From contig OMPR01000019.1 of NCBI GenBank assembly GCA_900313015.1, positions 51,388-115,387 on the forward strand: 64,000 nt of DNA, in the 5' to 3' direction. Positions 54,102-62,999 of this stretch are shown piece after piece. The notes under the pieces were generated by a model, which did not search any database, was not told the origin of the DNA, and saw nothing but the letters and a program-made list of their open reading frames with translations. Made by a program: the position numbers and the translations under genes. This DNA comes from Rhodobacteraceae bacterium EL53 (GTDB lineage: Bacteria > Pseudomonadota > Alphaproteobacteria > Rhodobacterales > Rhodobacteraceae). Each line of letters begins with the position of its first letter. Within the stretch, counting starts at the first letter, position 1.

Positions 54102-55082
54102 TCACTCGTCGATTGCCTCAAAAATGTGCACCGCCTCTTTTCCAGTTTGCCCCATTTGCCCCTCAATTTGCCCTCTCAAGGAAGACCGGACGTATTTAGC
54201 AATAGCAGCTGGCATGGACGCAAATTCCTGATCTCGTGCGACAACTGTAATCGTTCGTGACATTGCCGCGCCCGGCAAGGGGCGCACATTCAGTGGCATT
54301 CGTTCCACCAAACCATCAATCAATAAGGTTGGCGTCAAAATGGTGAATCCCATTCCATCCGCGACGCAGGCTGTCACCATGCTACTACGATCTGCCTGAA
54401 TCACGCGAGGGGGCTGTACGCGCAGACGCCGCAAATGTTGGGAGATCCGACGCCCCACATCCGTTGTATCGCCAAACCGAACCAATGGCAGTTGTTGAAC
54501 CACCTCCTCCAGACTGCGAACCGACCCTTGAAACCCAGCAGGCAGCACCAAAAGAAACGACTCAGCAAACACCGGATGCCGCTCTAACCCATCTAGGTCA
54601 TAAAGCGGATTGCTGGTGACGACGATGTCCGCCTGCTTGGTACGAATAAGCGCCTCGTGGTCCCCACTTTGCCCCGCGTGCAGGATCATATCTTGCACGC
54701 CAAAATCATCCTTCGCCAACCGAACCAAACCCGGTGAAACCGTGGTAGCAATCGACGCTTGCAACCCAAGGCGCAGACGCGTGATTGGGCGAGGTCCTTG
54801 GTGACGCATATCGCTGCTCAACGTGCCTACAGCGGTCAGGATTTGGGTGGCATGACGGTGCATCAATACCCCCGCCTGTGTTGGGCGCACAGGGCGCACA
54901 CCCCGATCCAGCAATTTCACATCATAGGCTTTTTCCAACCCCGCAATATGCTGCGATGCAGCGGATTGCGTCATGCCAAGCAGACGTGCTGCCACCGTCA
55001 CCTGACCAGTTTCCACAACAGCGACAAAGACTTCCATGGCCTTTATCAAGTTCGAATTCATCGCGCTGCGCTGTTCCATCAT
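54102..55082 (-). CDS. LysR-family transcriptional regulator
   Basis: A 326-residue LysR regulator. The winged HTH lies near the N-terminus (AMEVFVAVVETGQVTVAARLLGMTQSAASQHIAGLEKAYDVKLLDRG), then two periplasmic-binding-protein-like effector lobes (RLRLGLQASIATTVSPGL; ADIVVTSNPLYDLDGLERHPVFAESFLLVLP). Start candidates are ATG 55082, 55079 and 55061. It is divergent from the MttB-like operon with about 105 bases between starts, and a LysR-type box lies between, so it is the likely regulator of that operon in response to a pathway compound. Confidence 0.9.
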   Translation of the reverse strand: MMEQRSAMNSNLIKAMEVFVAVVETGQVTVAARLLGMTQSAASQHIAGLEKAYDVKLLDRGVRPVRPTQAGVLMHRHATQILTAVGTLSSDMRHQGPRPITRLRLGLQASIATTVSPGLVRLAKDDFGVQDMILHAGQSGDHEALIRTKQADIVVTSNPLYDLDGLERHPVFAESFLLVLPAGFQGSVRSLEEVVQQLPLVRFGDTTDVGRRISQHLRRLRVQPPRVIQADRSSMVTACVADGMGFTILTPTLLIDGLVERMPLNVRPLPGAAMSRTITVVARDQEFASMPAAIAKYVRSSLRGQIEGQMGQTGKEAVHIFEAIDE

Positions 55083-55103
55083 CACCCCATTTGAATTGCT
55101 AAC

Positions 55104-55118
55104 ATTAGAAATCCTAAT
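55104..55118. promoter_or_regulatory. LysR-type operator between lysR-like and mttB-like genes
   Basis: ATTAG-AAATC-CTAAT is a perfect 5-bp inverted repeat containing the LysR consensus T-N11-A. It is 21 bases upstream of the regulator start and 69 bases upstream of the mttB-like start, the usual position for a site that activates the operon and represses the regulator. Confidence 0.65.
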
Positions 55119-55187
55119 ACTCGCAACTGTCAATTGATCGCCCACCCGCCCCTCTGCACAGTACCCGCCAACACAAGGAGGCTGGCC

Positions 55188-56732
55188 ATGACCGAACCCC
55201 AACCCAAACGGCGGCGCAAAAAATCAGGCGGGCGCGGCGCACCACGCCCCGGCGGTGATCAGCCTCGCGCGCCCTTCATCCTGCGCAAGCTTGGCACCTT
55301 CAACATCCTTGGCGAAGAGGGGCTGAGCCTGATCGAGGAAAACGCCGATAAAATCCTCGCCGAAACCGGTATGGATTTCGTCGAGGATCCTGAAATCCTG
55401 GAAATCTTTGCCAACGCAGGCTGCGATGTTCAGGGCAGCCGCGTACGCTTTGCCCCCGGATATTGCCGCAAGACAATTCAGGCAACCGCCCCCAAGCAGT
55501 TCATCCAACATGCCCGAAACCCCGCCAATTCGGTACAACTGGGCGGTGATGCAACCGTGCTCTGCCCGTCATGGGGGCCGCCGTTTGTGCACGATTTAGA
55601 TCGCGGCCGCCGCTATGCCACCTTTGAAGACTTTGAAACACTGGTGAAACTGCACCACACAATCCCCTGGCTGCACCACTCGGGCGGCGTGGTGTGCGAA
55701 CCCGTGGACCTACCAGCAAACAAGCGCCATCTGGATATGCTGTACACCCACATCAGATACTCGGACCGCCCCTTCATGGGCGCCTTTATCGGGGCCGAAC
55801 GCGCAGGTCACGCGTTGGACATGGCCCGGATCGTCTTTGGTTCGGATTATGTCGCTGAAAATCCGGTGCTTTACTGCGTGTCAAATACCAATGCGCCGTT
55901 GGTTATGGATGCGCATATGTCGGGCGCTTTGAAAACATACGCCCGCGCAGGTCAACCCGTGGCCACCGCCCCTTGGGTGCTGGCCGGTGCTATGAGTCCG
56001 TGCACCGTAGCAGGCACCATGGCACAGGTTCTGGCCGAGGCATTGGCCTGCCTGACACTGGTGCAGCTGGTCAAACCCGGCGCACCAGCGCTGATGGGCA
56101 GTTTTGCCTCGACCATGTCGATGCAATCCGGTGCCCCCACGTTTGGAACTCCGGAAGCGGGGCAGATGGTGCTTGCAGCCGGTCAGCTGGCGCGACGGCT
56201 GGGCGTGCCCTTGCACACAGTCGGCACCTTAAGTGCGTCGAAAATCCCCGATGCCCAAAGCCAGCAAGAGGCCACTTGGGGCCTGATGATGTCGATGTTT
56301 GCCGGGGCCAACCTGATCAACCACGCCACCGGCTGGTTAGAAGGCGGATTGGTGACCAGTTACGAGAAAACCATGATCGATGCCGATTTATGCGGAAAGA
56401 TGGCGCGTTTCTTTGACGGCATCGACCTGAGCGAAAATGCACAAGCCATGTCTGCCATTGCGGCCACCGGACCGGGCGCGCATTTCCTAGGGTCCGAACA
56501 TACCCAAGCCAATTTCATGTCCGCCCTGTTCCGCCCAGAAACACCGGACAACAACGCCTATGAACATTGGGAGGCCGCAGGATCGCTGGATACAGCCCAA
56601 CGCGCCAATGCGCTGTGGAAGTCCCATCTGGATACCTACGAGGACCCCGGACTGGACCCGGCCATAGATGAAGAGCTGCAAGCCTATATCGCCAAACGCA
56701 AAGCGGAAGCGCCAGACATGGATTACTTCTGA
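55188..56732 (+). CDS. MttB-superfamily (trimethylamine methyltransferase-like) protein, no pyrrolysine
   Basis: A 514-residue TIM-barrel protein of the trimethylamine:corrinoid methyltransferase superfamily, moving a methyl group from a quaternary or tertiary amine to a corrinoid protein. A basic N-terminal tail (KRRRKKSGGRGAPRPGG) is followed by the barrel: ENADKILAETGMDFVEDPEIL, GDATVLCPSWGPPFVHDLDRG, HHSGGVVCEPVDLP, VATAPWVLAGAMSPCTVAG, GTPEAGQMVLAAGQLARRLGVP. The frame has no in-frame TAG, so no pyrrolysine, as in the glycine betaine methyltransferase branch. No corrinoid-protein or reactivase gene lies in the operon. Start ATG 55188 follows AAGGAGG. It is first of four coupled genes. 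Confidence 0.88.
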   Translation: MTEPQPKRRRKKSGGRGAPRPGGDQPRAPFILRKLGTFNILGEEGLSLIEENADKILAETGMDFVEDPEILEIFANAGCDVQGSRVRFAPGYCRKTIQATAPKQFIQHARNPANSVQLGGDATVLCPSWGPPFVHDLDRGRRYATFEDFETLVKLHHTIPWLHHSGGVVCEPVDLPANKRHLDMLYTHIRYSDRPFMGAFIGAERAGHALDMARIVFGSDYVAENPVLYCVSNTNAPLVMDAHMSGALKTYARAGQPVATAPWVLAGAMSPCTVAGTMAQVLAEALACLTLVQLVKPGAPALMGSFASTMSMQSGAPTFGTPEAGQMVLAAGQLARRLGVPLHTVGTLSASKIPDAQSQQEATWGLMMSMFAGANLINHATGWLEGGLVTSYEKTMIDADLCGKMARFFDGIDLSENAQAMSAIAATGPGAHFLGSEHTQANFMSALFRPETPDNNAYEHWEAAGSLDTAQRANALWKSHLDTYEDPGLDPAIDEELQAYIAKRKAEAPDMDYF

Positions 56733-59125
56733 TGGGACGGACAATTATCATCGGTGGCGGCGCAATCGGCTTGTCACTGGCCTATCACTTAGCCCATCGC
56801 GGGGCCGAGGATGTTGTGTTGCTGGAGCGCAATCAGCTGACCTCGGGCACCTCCTGGCACGCGGCGGGCATAGTTGGCCCCATACGCGCCACCCCCAACA
56901 TGACCAAACTCGCAAGCTATGCCCTCGAGTTGTTCCCAAAACTCGAGACGGAAACCGGCATGGCTACAGGCTATCGCCAGACCGGAGGCTATTGGCTGGC
57001 CCGACGCCCCGAGCGTCTGGACGAATTGCATCGGATTTCCGCGTTGGGACGGCATTTTGGGCTTGATGTGCAGGTGATTGACGCTGGCGACGTGAACGTG
57101 CCCGGGCTGGATGTTTCTAACCACGCCGGTGCCATGTGGGTTGCACAAGACGCCAACGTGAACCCGGTTGATCTGTGCATGGCCTATGCCCGCGCGGCCC
57201 GTTCCCAAGGTGTAGACATCCGCGAAAGCATTCGGGTCGAGCGTATTGTTACAGAAGGCGGGACCGCGCGGGGTGTCGCGCTGGCCGATGGGACAATCCT
57301 TGAAGCTGAAAGCGTCGCAATCTGTGCCGGAGCGTGGTCAAAACCCTTGGCCGAGGCTGCGGGGTTAAATCTCCCGCTACAGGCTGTGGAACACATGTAT
57401 GTGGTGACAGAACCAATGCCAGGGCTGCCGGACCCATTTCCGGTGATCCGCGATATGGACACCGGCATTTACATCAAAGGTGACGCTGGGAAACTTGTGA
57501 TTGGGGGCTTCGAGCCACATGCCAAGATCTGGGATGCGTTTGGCCCCGAAGGGGATCGTCCATTTCTGGAAATGCCCGAAGATTGGGATCAGTTCATGCC
57601 CTTCATGGAAGCGGCGCTGGAATTGATCCCAGCACTAGCAGAAACTGGCATTCAACATTTCATGAACGGGCCAGAGAGTTTCACCAACGATACCCGCCCA
57701 TTGGTTGGGGCCGCCCCGTTTGTGAATGGGCTATACGTGGCGGCAGGTATGAATTCGGTCGGGATTATGTCATCGGCTGGAATAGGGCGCGTGTTGGCCG
57801 ATTGGATGGTCGATGGCGTAGCCCCCATGGATTTATGGGAAGTCGATGTCGCCCGCGCCGATCCCCGCACCGCAACGCCAACGCATATGACAGATCGCAT
57901 GCAAGAAAGCGTCGCTGATCTGATGGCGATGCATTGGCCTTTCAAACAACCCAAAGCGGGGCGTGGCATAAGATGTTCTGCGCTTCATGGGTCTTGGGAA
58001 CAGAAGGGCGCGGTTTTTGGCCTGACAGCCGGGTGGGAACGCGCGCTGTGGTATGCGCAGTCCGACACAGAACGTGATCTGCCTTATTCGGTTGGAGAAC
58101 AGAGTTGGTTCCCCCTCGCCCAGCGCGAAGCCGCGCAGATGAACGACGGTGCGGTTCTGTTGGACCTCTCCCCCTTTGGAAAGTTTGACGTTTCTGGGCC
58201 AGACGCCTTGTGTGCAATGAACACTTTGGTCTGCGCCCAGATGGATGTCCCCATTGGGCGCGCTGTCTATACCCCGATGTTGAATGAACGAGGCGGCATT
58301 GAAGGTGACCTAACCGTGACCCGGTTGGGGAGCCAGCATTTTCGCATCACCTCTGGTGCCGCGACGCGCTGGCGGGATCTGGCGCTGCTGCGCCGCCGCT
58401 TCGCGGTCTGGTCTGTCGACTTACAGGATGTCACCGAAACCGAGTGCGTTATTGGCGTCATGGGTGCAGCCGCGCGGAATATCCTGAGCGAAATCAGTGA
58501 CGCCAACTGGGTCGATTTCCCATTCTCAACGGTACGAGACTTGATGGTCGCCAGTATCCCCTGCCGCGCAACACGAATGAGCTTTGTCGGCGAATTGGGA
58601 TGGGAATTGAACATTCCCGCCGATCAAGCGCGAACGGTTTTTGATGCGTTGACCCTTCAAGGTGCACAGCCAATGGGCATGTACGCGCTAGAAGCATGTC
58701 GGATCGAAAAGGCGTTTCGCCATTGGGGCCATGATCTGGGGCCAGAAATCACCCCCCTGGAAGCGGGCCTTGGGTTCACGATCGACTGGAGCAAGGACTT
58801 TAACGGAAAACCCGCTTTAGAAGCCCAGCGCGCCGCTGGTTTATCCCGGCGTCTTTGTCTGTTTCAGGTAGAGGGTGATCCGCTCATCCTGCATGACGAG
58901 CCCATTCTCGAAAACGGAACTGTAGTTGGCCTAACCAGCTCGGGTGCCAAAGGGGCGCGCACGGGGCTGACGCTTGCGCTTGGAATGATAAACATCTCTC
59001 GCGGTGAAAAGCTCTCACAGACCTGCAGCAGAACGTTTGAGTTTGACATTGCGGGACAGACCTATCCGGCACGGGTCTTGCCCCGTCCCCCCTATGACCC
59101 CAAAGGCGAAAGGATGCGCGGATGA
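56732..59125 (+). CDS. FAD-GcvT fusion demethylase (dimethylglycine/sarcosine dehydrogenase type), paralogue 1
   Basis: A 797-residue protein with an N-terminal DAO-type FAD domain (IIIGGGAIGLSLAYHLAHRG at residues 4-23; SWHAAGI near 46, where the His covalently binds FAD in relatives; GGTDAF-like segment replaced by GGFEPH). A FAO_M-like linker is followed by a C-terminal GcvT folate domain (about 430-797; LDLSPFGKFDVSGPDA, MSFVGELGWELNIP, CRIEKAFRHWGHDLGPEITPLEAGLGF). Relatives oxidise N-methyl groups of tertiary or secondary amines and pass formaldehyde to THF. The ATG overlaps the mttB-like stop (TGATG) and its own stop overlaps paralogue 2 by 4 bases. Confidence 0.88.
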   Translation: MGRTIIIGGGAIGLSLAYHLAHRGAEDVVLLERNQLTSGTSWHAAGIVGPIRATPNMTKLASYALELFPKLETETGMATGYRQTGGYWLARRPERLDELHRISALGRHFGLDVQVIDAGDVNVPGLDVSNHAGAMWVAQDANVNPVDLCMAYARAARSQGVDIRESIRVERIVTEGGTARGVALADGTILEAESVAICAGAWSKPLAEAAGLNLPLQAVEHMYVVTEPMPGLPDPFPVIRDMDTGIYIKGDAGKLVIGGFEPHAKIWDAFGPEGDRPFLEMPEDWDQFMPFMEAALELIPALAETGIQHFMNGPESFTNDTRPLVGAAPFVNGLYVAAGMNSVGIMSSAGIGRVLADWMVDGVAPMDLWEVDVARADPRTATPTHMTDRMQESVADLMAMHWPFKQPKAGRGIRCSALHGSWEQKGAVFGLTAGWERALWYAQSDTERDLPYSVGEQSWFPLAQREAAQMNDGAVLLDLSPFGKFDVSGPDALCAMNTLVCAQMDVPIGRAVYTPMLNERGGIEGDLTVTRLGSQHFRITSGAATRWRDLALLRRRFAVWSVDLQDVTETECVIGVMGAAARNILSEISDANWVDFPFSTVRDLMVASIPCRATRMSFVGELGWELNIPADQARTVFDALTLQGAQPMGMYALEACRIEKAFRHWGHDLGPEITPLEAGLGFTIDWSKDFNGKPALEAQRAAGLSRRLCLFQVEGDPLILHDEPILENGTVVGLTSSGAKGARTGLTLALGMINISRGEKLSQTCSRTFEFDIAGQTYPARVLPRPPYDPKGERMRG

Positions 59126-61533
59126 CCGACGCTCAGGTTCTAATCATTGGTGGCGGTGCAATGGGCGTATCGCTCATGTATCATCTGACCAAAGCTGGAT
59201 GGCGTGATGTGGTGCTGGTCGAAAAGAACGACCTGACTCATGGGTCAACCTGGCATGCTGCCGGACTTTGTACACATTTCGCGCATAATCCTACGATTCA
59301 GGAACTGCGCGCCCGGTCTGTACGCCTATACCGGGATATCCTGCCAGAAGAAACTGGTCAGAGCTGTGGCTTTCATCGCTCGGGCGCAATGCGTGTAACA
59401 TCCAACCCTGATCGTATGGATGAGTTTCGCCATGTTGCCGGGCTATCGGACTTTACCGGCTATCCCTTAGAGGTGCTGACCCCCGAGCGTATCGCTGAGT
59501 TGCACCCTCTTGCCAAATTGGATGGATTGATCGGTGGGATTTATGAACCCTATGACGGCCATGTGGATCCAACGCTTGCGACCAACGCTATGGCGCAGGT
59601 CGCGACGCGCAATGGGGCAAAGATCAGCCGATACAATCCAGTCCGTTCCATTCACCGCGAAGATGGCAAGTGGATCGTAGAAACCGACAAAGACACCTTT
59701 CGGGCCACTCACATTGTCAACTCCGCTGGCACATGGGGGTGGGAGATTGGGCACATGATGGGCTTGAATATCCCTTCTGTCCCGGTGTTGCACCAGTATC
59801 TGGTGACCGACACCATTCCCGAAGTCACTGATCGGATCAATGCGGGCCTACCTGAACTGCCCATGATCCGCGACCCCGAGGAAAGCTGGTATGTGCGCCA
59901 AGAGCGGGACGGTTTGATCCTGGGCCCCTATGAAAAAGACGCACAGGTCTGGTCGATTGACGGGGTGCCCCCAGAATTCGGGGCCGATCTGATGCCGCCT
60001 GATCTGGATCGGGTTGAACATATTATCGAAGCCGCCATGGATCGGGTGCCTGCCCTGATGAATGGTGGTGTTAAAACCGTGGTAAACGGTCCGATCACCT
60101 TTACCCCTGATGCCAACCCCCTGATTGGTCCTGCACATGGGTTGGACAACGCATGGCTTATCACGGGTTCCTCTATGGGTGTGATGGAGGGCGGTGGCTC
60201 GGGCTGGTTCTTGGCCCATTGGATGACACATGGCGCGCCCCCTATGGATGCCCTTGCCGTTGATAGCCGACGGTTTGGCACATGGGCGGATCGGGATTAT
60301 CGCGTAGACAAGGCGATTGAATGCTTTGGCCTGCAGTTCGGAGTGCATTACCCGGGCGAAGAGCGCCCCGCAGGACGTAACAAGCGCCTGTCCCCCCTAC
60401 ACCAACTGATGCTGGATCGCGGGGCCGTCATGGGCGCGGCCTATGGGTGGGAGCGCCCCAATTGGTTCTCAGACAGGCCCGGTGATATCGCCCACGAAAG
60501 CTTTCGCCGTCCGAACTGGTTCCCGCACGTCGCACGAGAGGTCGAGACGGTCACAACCAAGGCCGCGATTGCCGATCTATCGGTGTTTTCCAAGTTTGAC
60601 GTGATTGGCCCGGACGCGCGTGCCTTTGTCGATACGCTTGGGGCCAATCGTGCCCCAGCAAACGGACGTATCGGGCTGACCCATGTGTTGACCCCAGCCG
60701 GGGGTGTTCTGTCTGAGTTCACAGTAACCATGCTCAGCGATACACACGCCTACCTGACATCCGCAGCCGCTGCGGAACAGATCGATCTGGATCAATTGCT
60801 TTCCCATGCAGAGGGTAAGGACGTTTCTGTCATCAACCGATGCGAGGATTTCGCCGTCATTGGTCTGATGGGCCCCCTATCCCGTGATATACTGCGCGCC
60901 CATACCGATGCGGACCTGGACAACGGATTTCCTTGGCTCACCGCTCAGACACTTGACGTTGCCGGGCGACCTGTCCGGGCACTGCGCGTTTCGTATCTTG
61001 GCGAATTGGGCTGGGAGCTGCATATGGATCGCGTACATGCAGAACATGTGTTCCTTACCTTAGAGGCCACAGGCAAGCCGAAGGGCATGGGCTACTATGG
61101 GGCCTACGCCGCCAACGCGATGCGATTGGAAAAGGGTTATCGCGGTTGGGGCAGTGATCTCACCACCGAGCGGAGCCTGCACGAAGCCGGGCTGGGCATG
61201 TTTGCCCGCGCCAAGGGTCGTGACTTTGTTGGGCGTGACGCCATGCTTGAACGCAAAGGCAGTGATGACCGGTGGGATATGGTCCTGATGGAAATCCACG
61301 ACAGTGAATTTGACCCGTTTTATGCCCACTCTGTTCTGCAGGACGATCAAGTCGTCGGGATTGTGACGTCTGGCGCCTATGGCCATCGCACCGACAAAAC
61401 ACTGGCGCTTGCCTATCTGAGGGATCGCCACGCCACCGAGGGGCTTTCTGTTTCGATCCTGGGGCGCAAATGCCCCGCCACGATCCTGCCCAAAGCTCCG
61501 TTTGACCCCGACAACACGCGCCTGAAATCCTAA
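59122..61533 (+). CDS. FAD-GcvT fusion demethylase, paralogue 2
   Basis: An 803-residue protein with the same plan as its neighbour: FAD motif IIGGGAMGVSLMYHLTKAGW (residues 6-25), STWHAAGL near 48, ENG-free mid-domain, and a GcvT domain (about 440-803; ADLSVFSKFDVIGPDA, VSYLGELGWELHMD, MRLEKGYRGWGSDL). The end of its folate domain (TTERSLHEAGLGMFARAKG) differs from paralogue 1 (GPEITPLEAGLGF), so the two probably act on different substrates, such as the dimethyl and monomethyl forms of one amine. It is followed 13 bases later by the aminotransferase, with GAGGAGG as ribosome-binding site. Confidence 0.88.
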   Translation: MTDAQVLIIGGGAMGVSLMYHLTKAGWRDVVLVEKNDLTHGSTWHAAGLCTHFAHNPTIQELRARSVRLYRDILPEETGQSCGFHRSGAMRVTSNPDRMDEFRHVAGLSDFTGYPLEVLTPERIAELHPLAKLDGLIGGIYEPYDGHVDPTLATNAMAQVATRNGAKISRYNPVRSIHREDGKWIVETDKDTFRATHIVNSAGTWGWEIGHMMGLNIPSVPVLHQYLVTDTIPEVTDRINAGLPELPMIRDPEESWYVRQERDGLILGPYEKDAQVWSIDGVPPEFGADLMPPDLDRVEHIIEAAMDRVPALMNGGVKTVVNGPITFTPDANPLIGPAHGLDNAWLITGSSMGVMEGGGSGWFLAHWMTHGAPPMDALAVDSRRFGTWADRDYRVDKAIECFGLQFGVHYPGEERPAGRNKRLSPLHQLMLDRGAVMGAAYGWERPNWFSDRPGDIAHESFRRPNWFPHVAREVETVTTKAAIADLSVFSKFDVIGPDARAFVDTLGANRAPANGRIGLTHVLTPAGGVLSEFTVTMLSDTHAYLTSAAAAEQIDLDQLLSHAEGKDVSVINRCEDFAVIGLMGPLSRDILRAHTDADLDNGFPWLTAQTLDVAGRPVRALRVSYLGELGWELHMDRVHAEHVFLTLEATGKPKGMGYYGAYAANAMRLEKGYRGWGSDLTTERSLHEAGLGMFARAKGRDFVGRDAMLERKGSDDRWDMVLMEIHDSEFDPFYAHSVLQDDQVVGIVTSGAYGHRTDKTLALAYLRDRHATEGLSVSILGRKCPATILPKAPFDPDNTRLKS

Positions 61534-61546
61534 AGAGGAGGCTCCC

Positions 61547-62860
61547 ATGACCCATGCACCACTCCACACCGACTGGTCCACCGAGGCCACAGCCGCCCGG
61601 CGCGACAATTTTTATGCCGCCAGCCAGCGCAAGTTTGTACCTTTCAAAGATCCTTTGGTGTTTCAAAAGGGATCGATGCAATACCTCTGGGACGCAGAAG
61701 GTAACAAATACACCGACCTGTTGGGAATGAACGTCTGCATCTCTGTCGGTCATTCCCACCCAACTGTAGTTGCCGCAGCCATGGCACAGGCCCAAGAGCT
61801 GACCCATTGCACCACCATGTTCTACCACCCTACCCCAGCGCATCTTGCCGAGGATCTGGCGGCCACTATGCCCAAAGGCCATGAATGGGTTGTGCATTTC
61901 ACCAACTCAGGGTCCGAGGCCGTTGATCTGGCGATGACAATGGCCCGGACCTATACCGGCAACCTTGATCTGTTGGCCTTGCGCACCGCGTATCATGGAC
62001 CAACGGCAGCGGCGCAATCGATCACCGGTATTTCCGGGTGGCGCCATCCGGGTATGCCGGGCAACGTCGCCTTTGTCGCCGAGCCCAACCAATATCGCGG
62101 TATCTTTGGCGAAAACGCCGGGGCCGCGCCCTATCTGGATGAGATCGACCGCACCATTGCAACAGCAACCAACGGACAATTGGCCGGGATGTTTGTCGAA
62201 AGTGTCCAAGGCTATGGCGGGATCATCGAAATGCCTGCTGGCTACATGTCAGGCGCGGCTGAACGGGTGCGTGCAGCAGGTGGGCTGTATATCGCGGACG
62301 AGGTGCAATCCGGCTTTGGCCGCACCGGTGATCACATGTGGGGGTTTGAAGCCGATGGCGTGGTGCCCGACATCATCGTCATGGCCAAGGGTTTGGGCAA
62401 TGGGTTTCCCATCGGGGCCGTCGTCGCAAAGAAAGAGATCGCCGCGCCCATGGCGGAAAAGTTCATGTTCCACACCTATGGGGCCAATCCAACCTCCTGT
62501 GCGGCGGGGCGCGCCGTGTTGCAGGTTATCCGCGAAGACAACGTACAGAACACCGCCAAAGTGGTTGGGGCCGCCCTGCTGGAACGGCTCAAAGACCTGC
62601 AATCGCGGCACGCTGCCATCGGTGATGTACGCGGGCGCGGATTGATGCTGGCGATTGAGATGGTCAAAGATCGCAAAACCAAGGAACCTGATCGCGAGAC
62701 GACATCAGCCGTGTTTGAACATTGCCGCACCCAACGGTTGATCCTGTCGAAATCTGGCCCCTTTCAAAGTTCGCTGCGCATGGTGCCCCCCATGTGCCTG
62801 ACACTCGAAGATGTAGACCGCGTCGCCGAGGGTTTGGATCAGGCGTTCTCTTCGCTCTGA
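61547..62860 (+). CDS. Class III aminotransferase (omega-amino acid / AGXT2-like)
   Basis: A 437-residue PLP enzyme of subgroup III. Features are YLWDAEGNKYTDLLGMNVCISVGHSHP (about 45-70), the phosphate-binding NSGSEAVDLAMTMAR (about 122), IADEVQSGFGRTG (Asp contacting the PLP nitrogen, about 248) and the Schiff-base Lys in VMAKGLGNGFPIGAVVAKKE (about 280). Such enzymes transfer terminal or beta/gamma amino groups of compounds like beta-alanine, GABA or 3-aminoisobutyrate to pyruvate, glyoxylate or 2-oxoglutarate. Last gene of the mttB-like operon; as the final step it would take the amino group left after demethylation. Confidence 0.88.
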   Translation: MTHAPLHTDWSTEATAARRDNFYAASQRKFVPFKDPLVFQKGSMQYLWDAEGNKYTDLLGMNVCISVGHSHPTVVAAAMAQAQELTHCTTMFYHPTPAHLAEDLAATMPKGHEWVVHFTNSGSEAVDLAMTMARTYTGNLDLLALRTAYHGPTAAAQSITGISGWRHPGMPGNVAFVAEPNQYRGIFGENAGAAPYLDEIDRTIATATNGQLAGMFVESVQGYGGIIEMPAGYMSGAAERVRAAGGLYIADEVQSGFGRTGDHMWGFEADGVVPDIIVMAKGLGNGFPIGAVVAKKEIAAPMAEKFMFHTYGANPTSCAAGRAVLQVIREDNVQNTAKVVGAALLERLKDLQSRHAAIGDVRGRGLMLAIEMVKDRKTKEPDRETTSAVFEHCRTQRLILSKSGPFQSSLRMVPPMCLTLEDVDRVAEGLDQAFSSL

Positions 62861-62947
62861 ACAATAGAGGCGCCGACCTCAACACAGAGCTCAAATTTGT
62901 CAATGCACCCACCCATGAATGGGTGGGCATCCCCTTAAAAGACACAA

Positions 62948-62980
62948 CGGCTGCGCAAACATTTTGTGCAGCCGTCATTT
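62948..62980 (+). terminator. Hairpin ending the mttB-like operon
   Basis: CGGCTGCGCAAA (62948-62959) pairs with TTTGTGCAGCCG (62963-62974; one G-U) around a 3-base loop, then TCATTT. A shorter hairpin of CCCACCCAT and ATGGGTGGG lies just before (62908-62927). Confidence 0.6.
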
Positions 62981-62999
62981 AGGCCACGTTACCCAGTAC

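Noticed and set aside
55188..56732. Possible pyrrolysine (in-frame TAG) in the MttB homologue
   Set aside because: The frame is continuous to a normal TGA; no internal TAG is present.
62908..62927. Short perfect palindrome considered as a repeat-array or attachment-site element
   Set aside because: It occurs once, just after an operon end, and is better read as a second transcription-end hairpin. No CRISPR-like repeat series was seen in the window.
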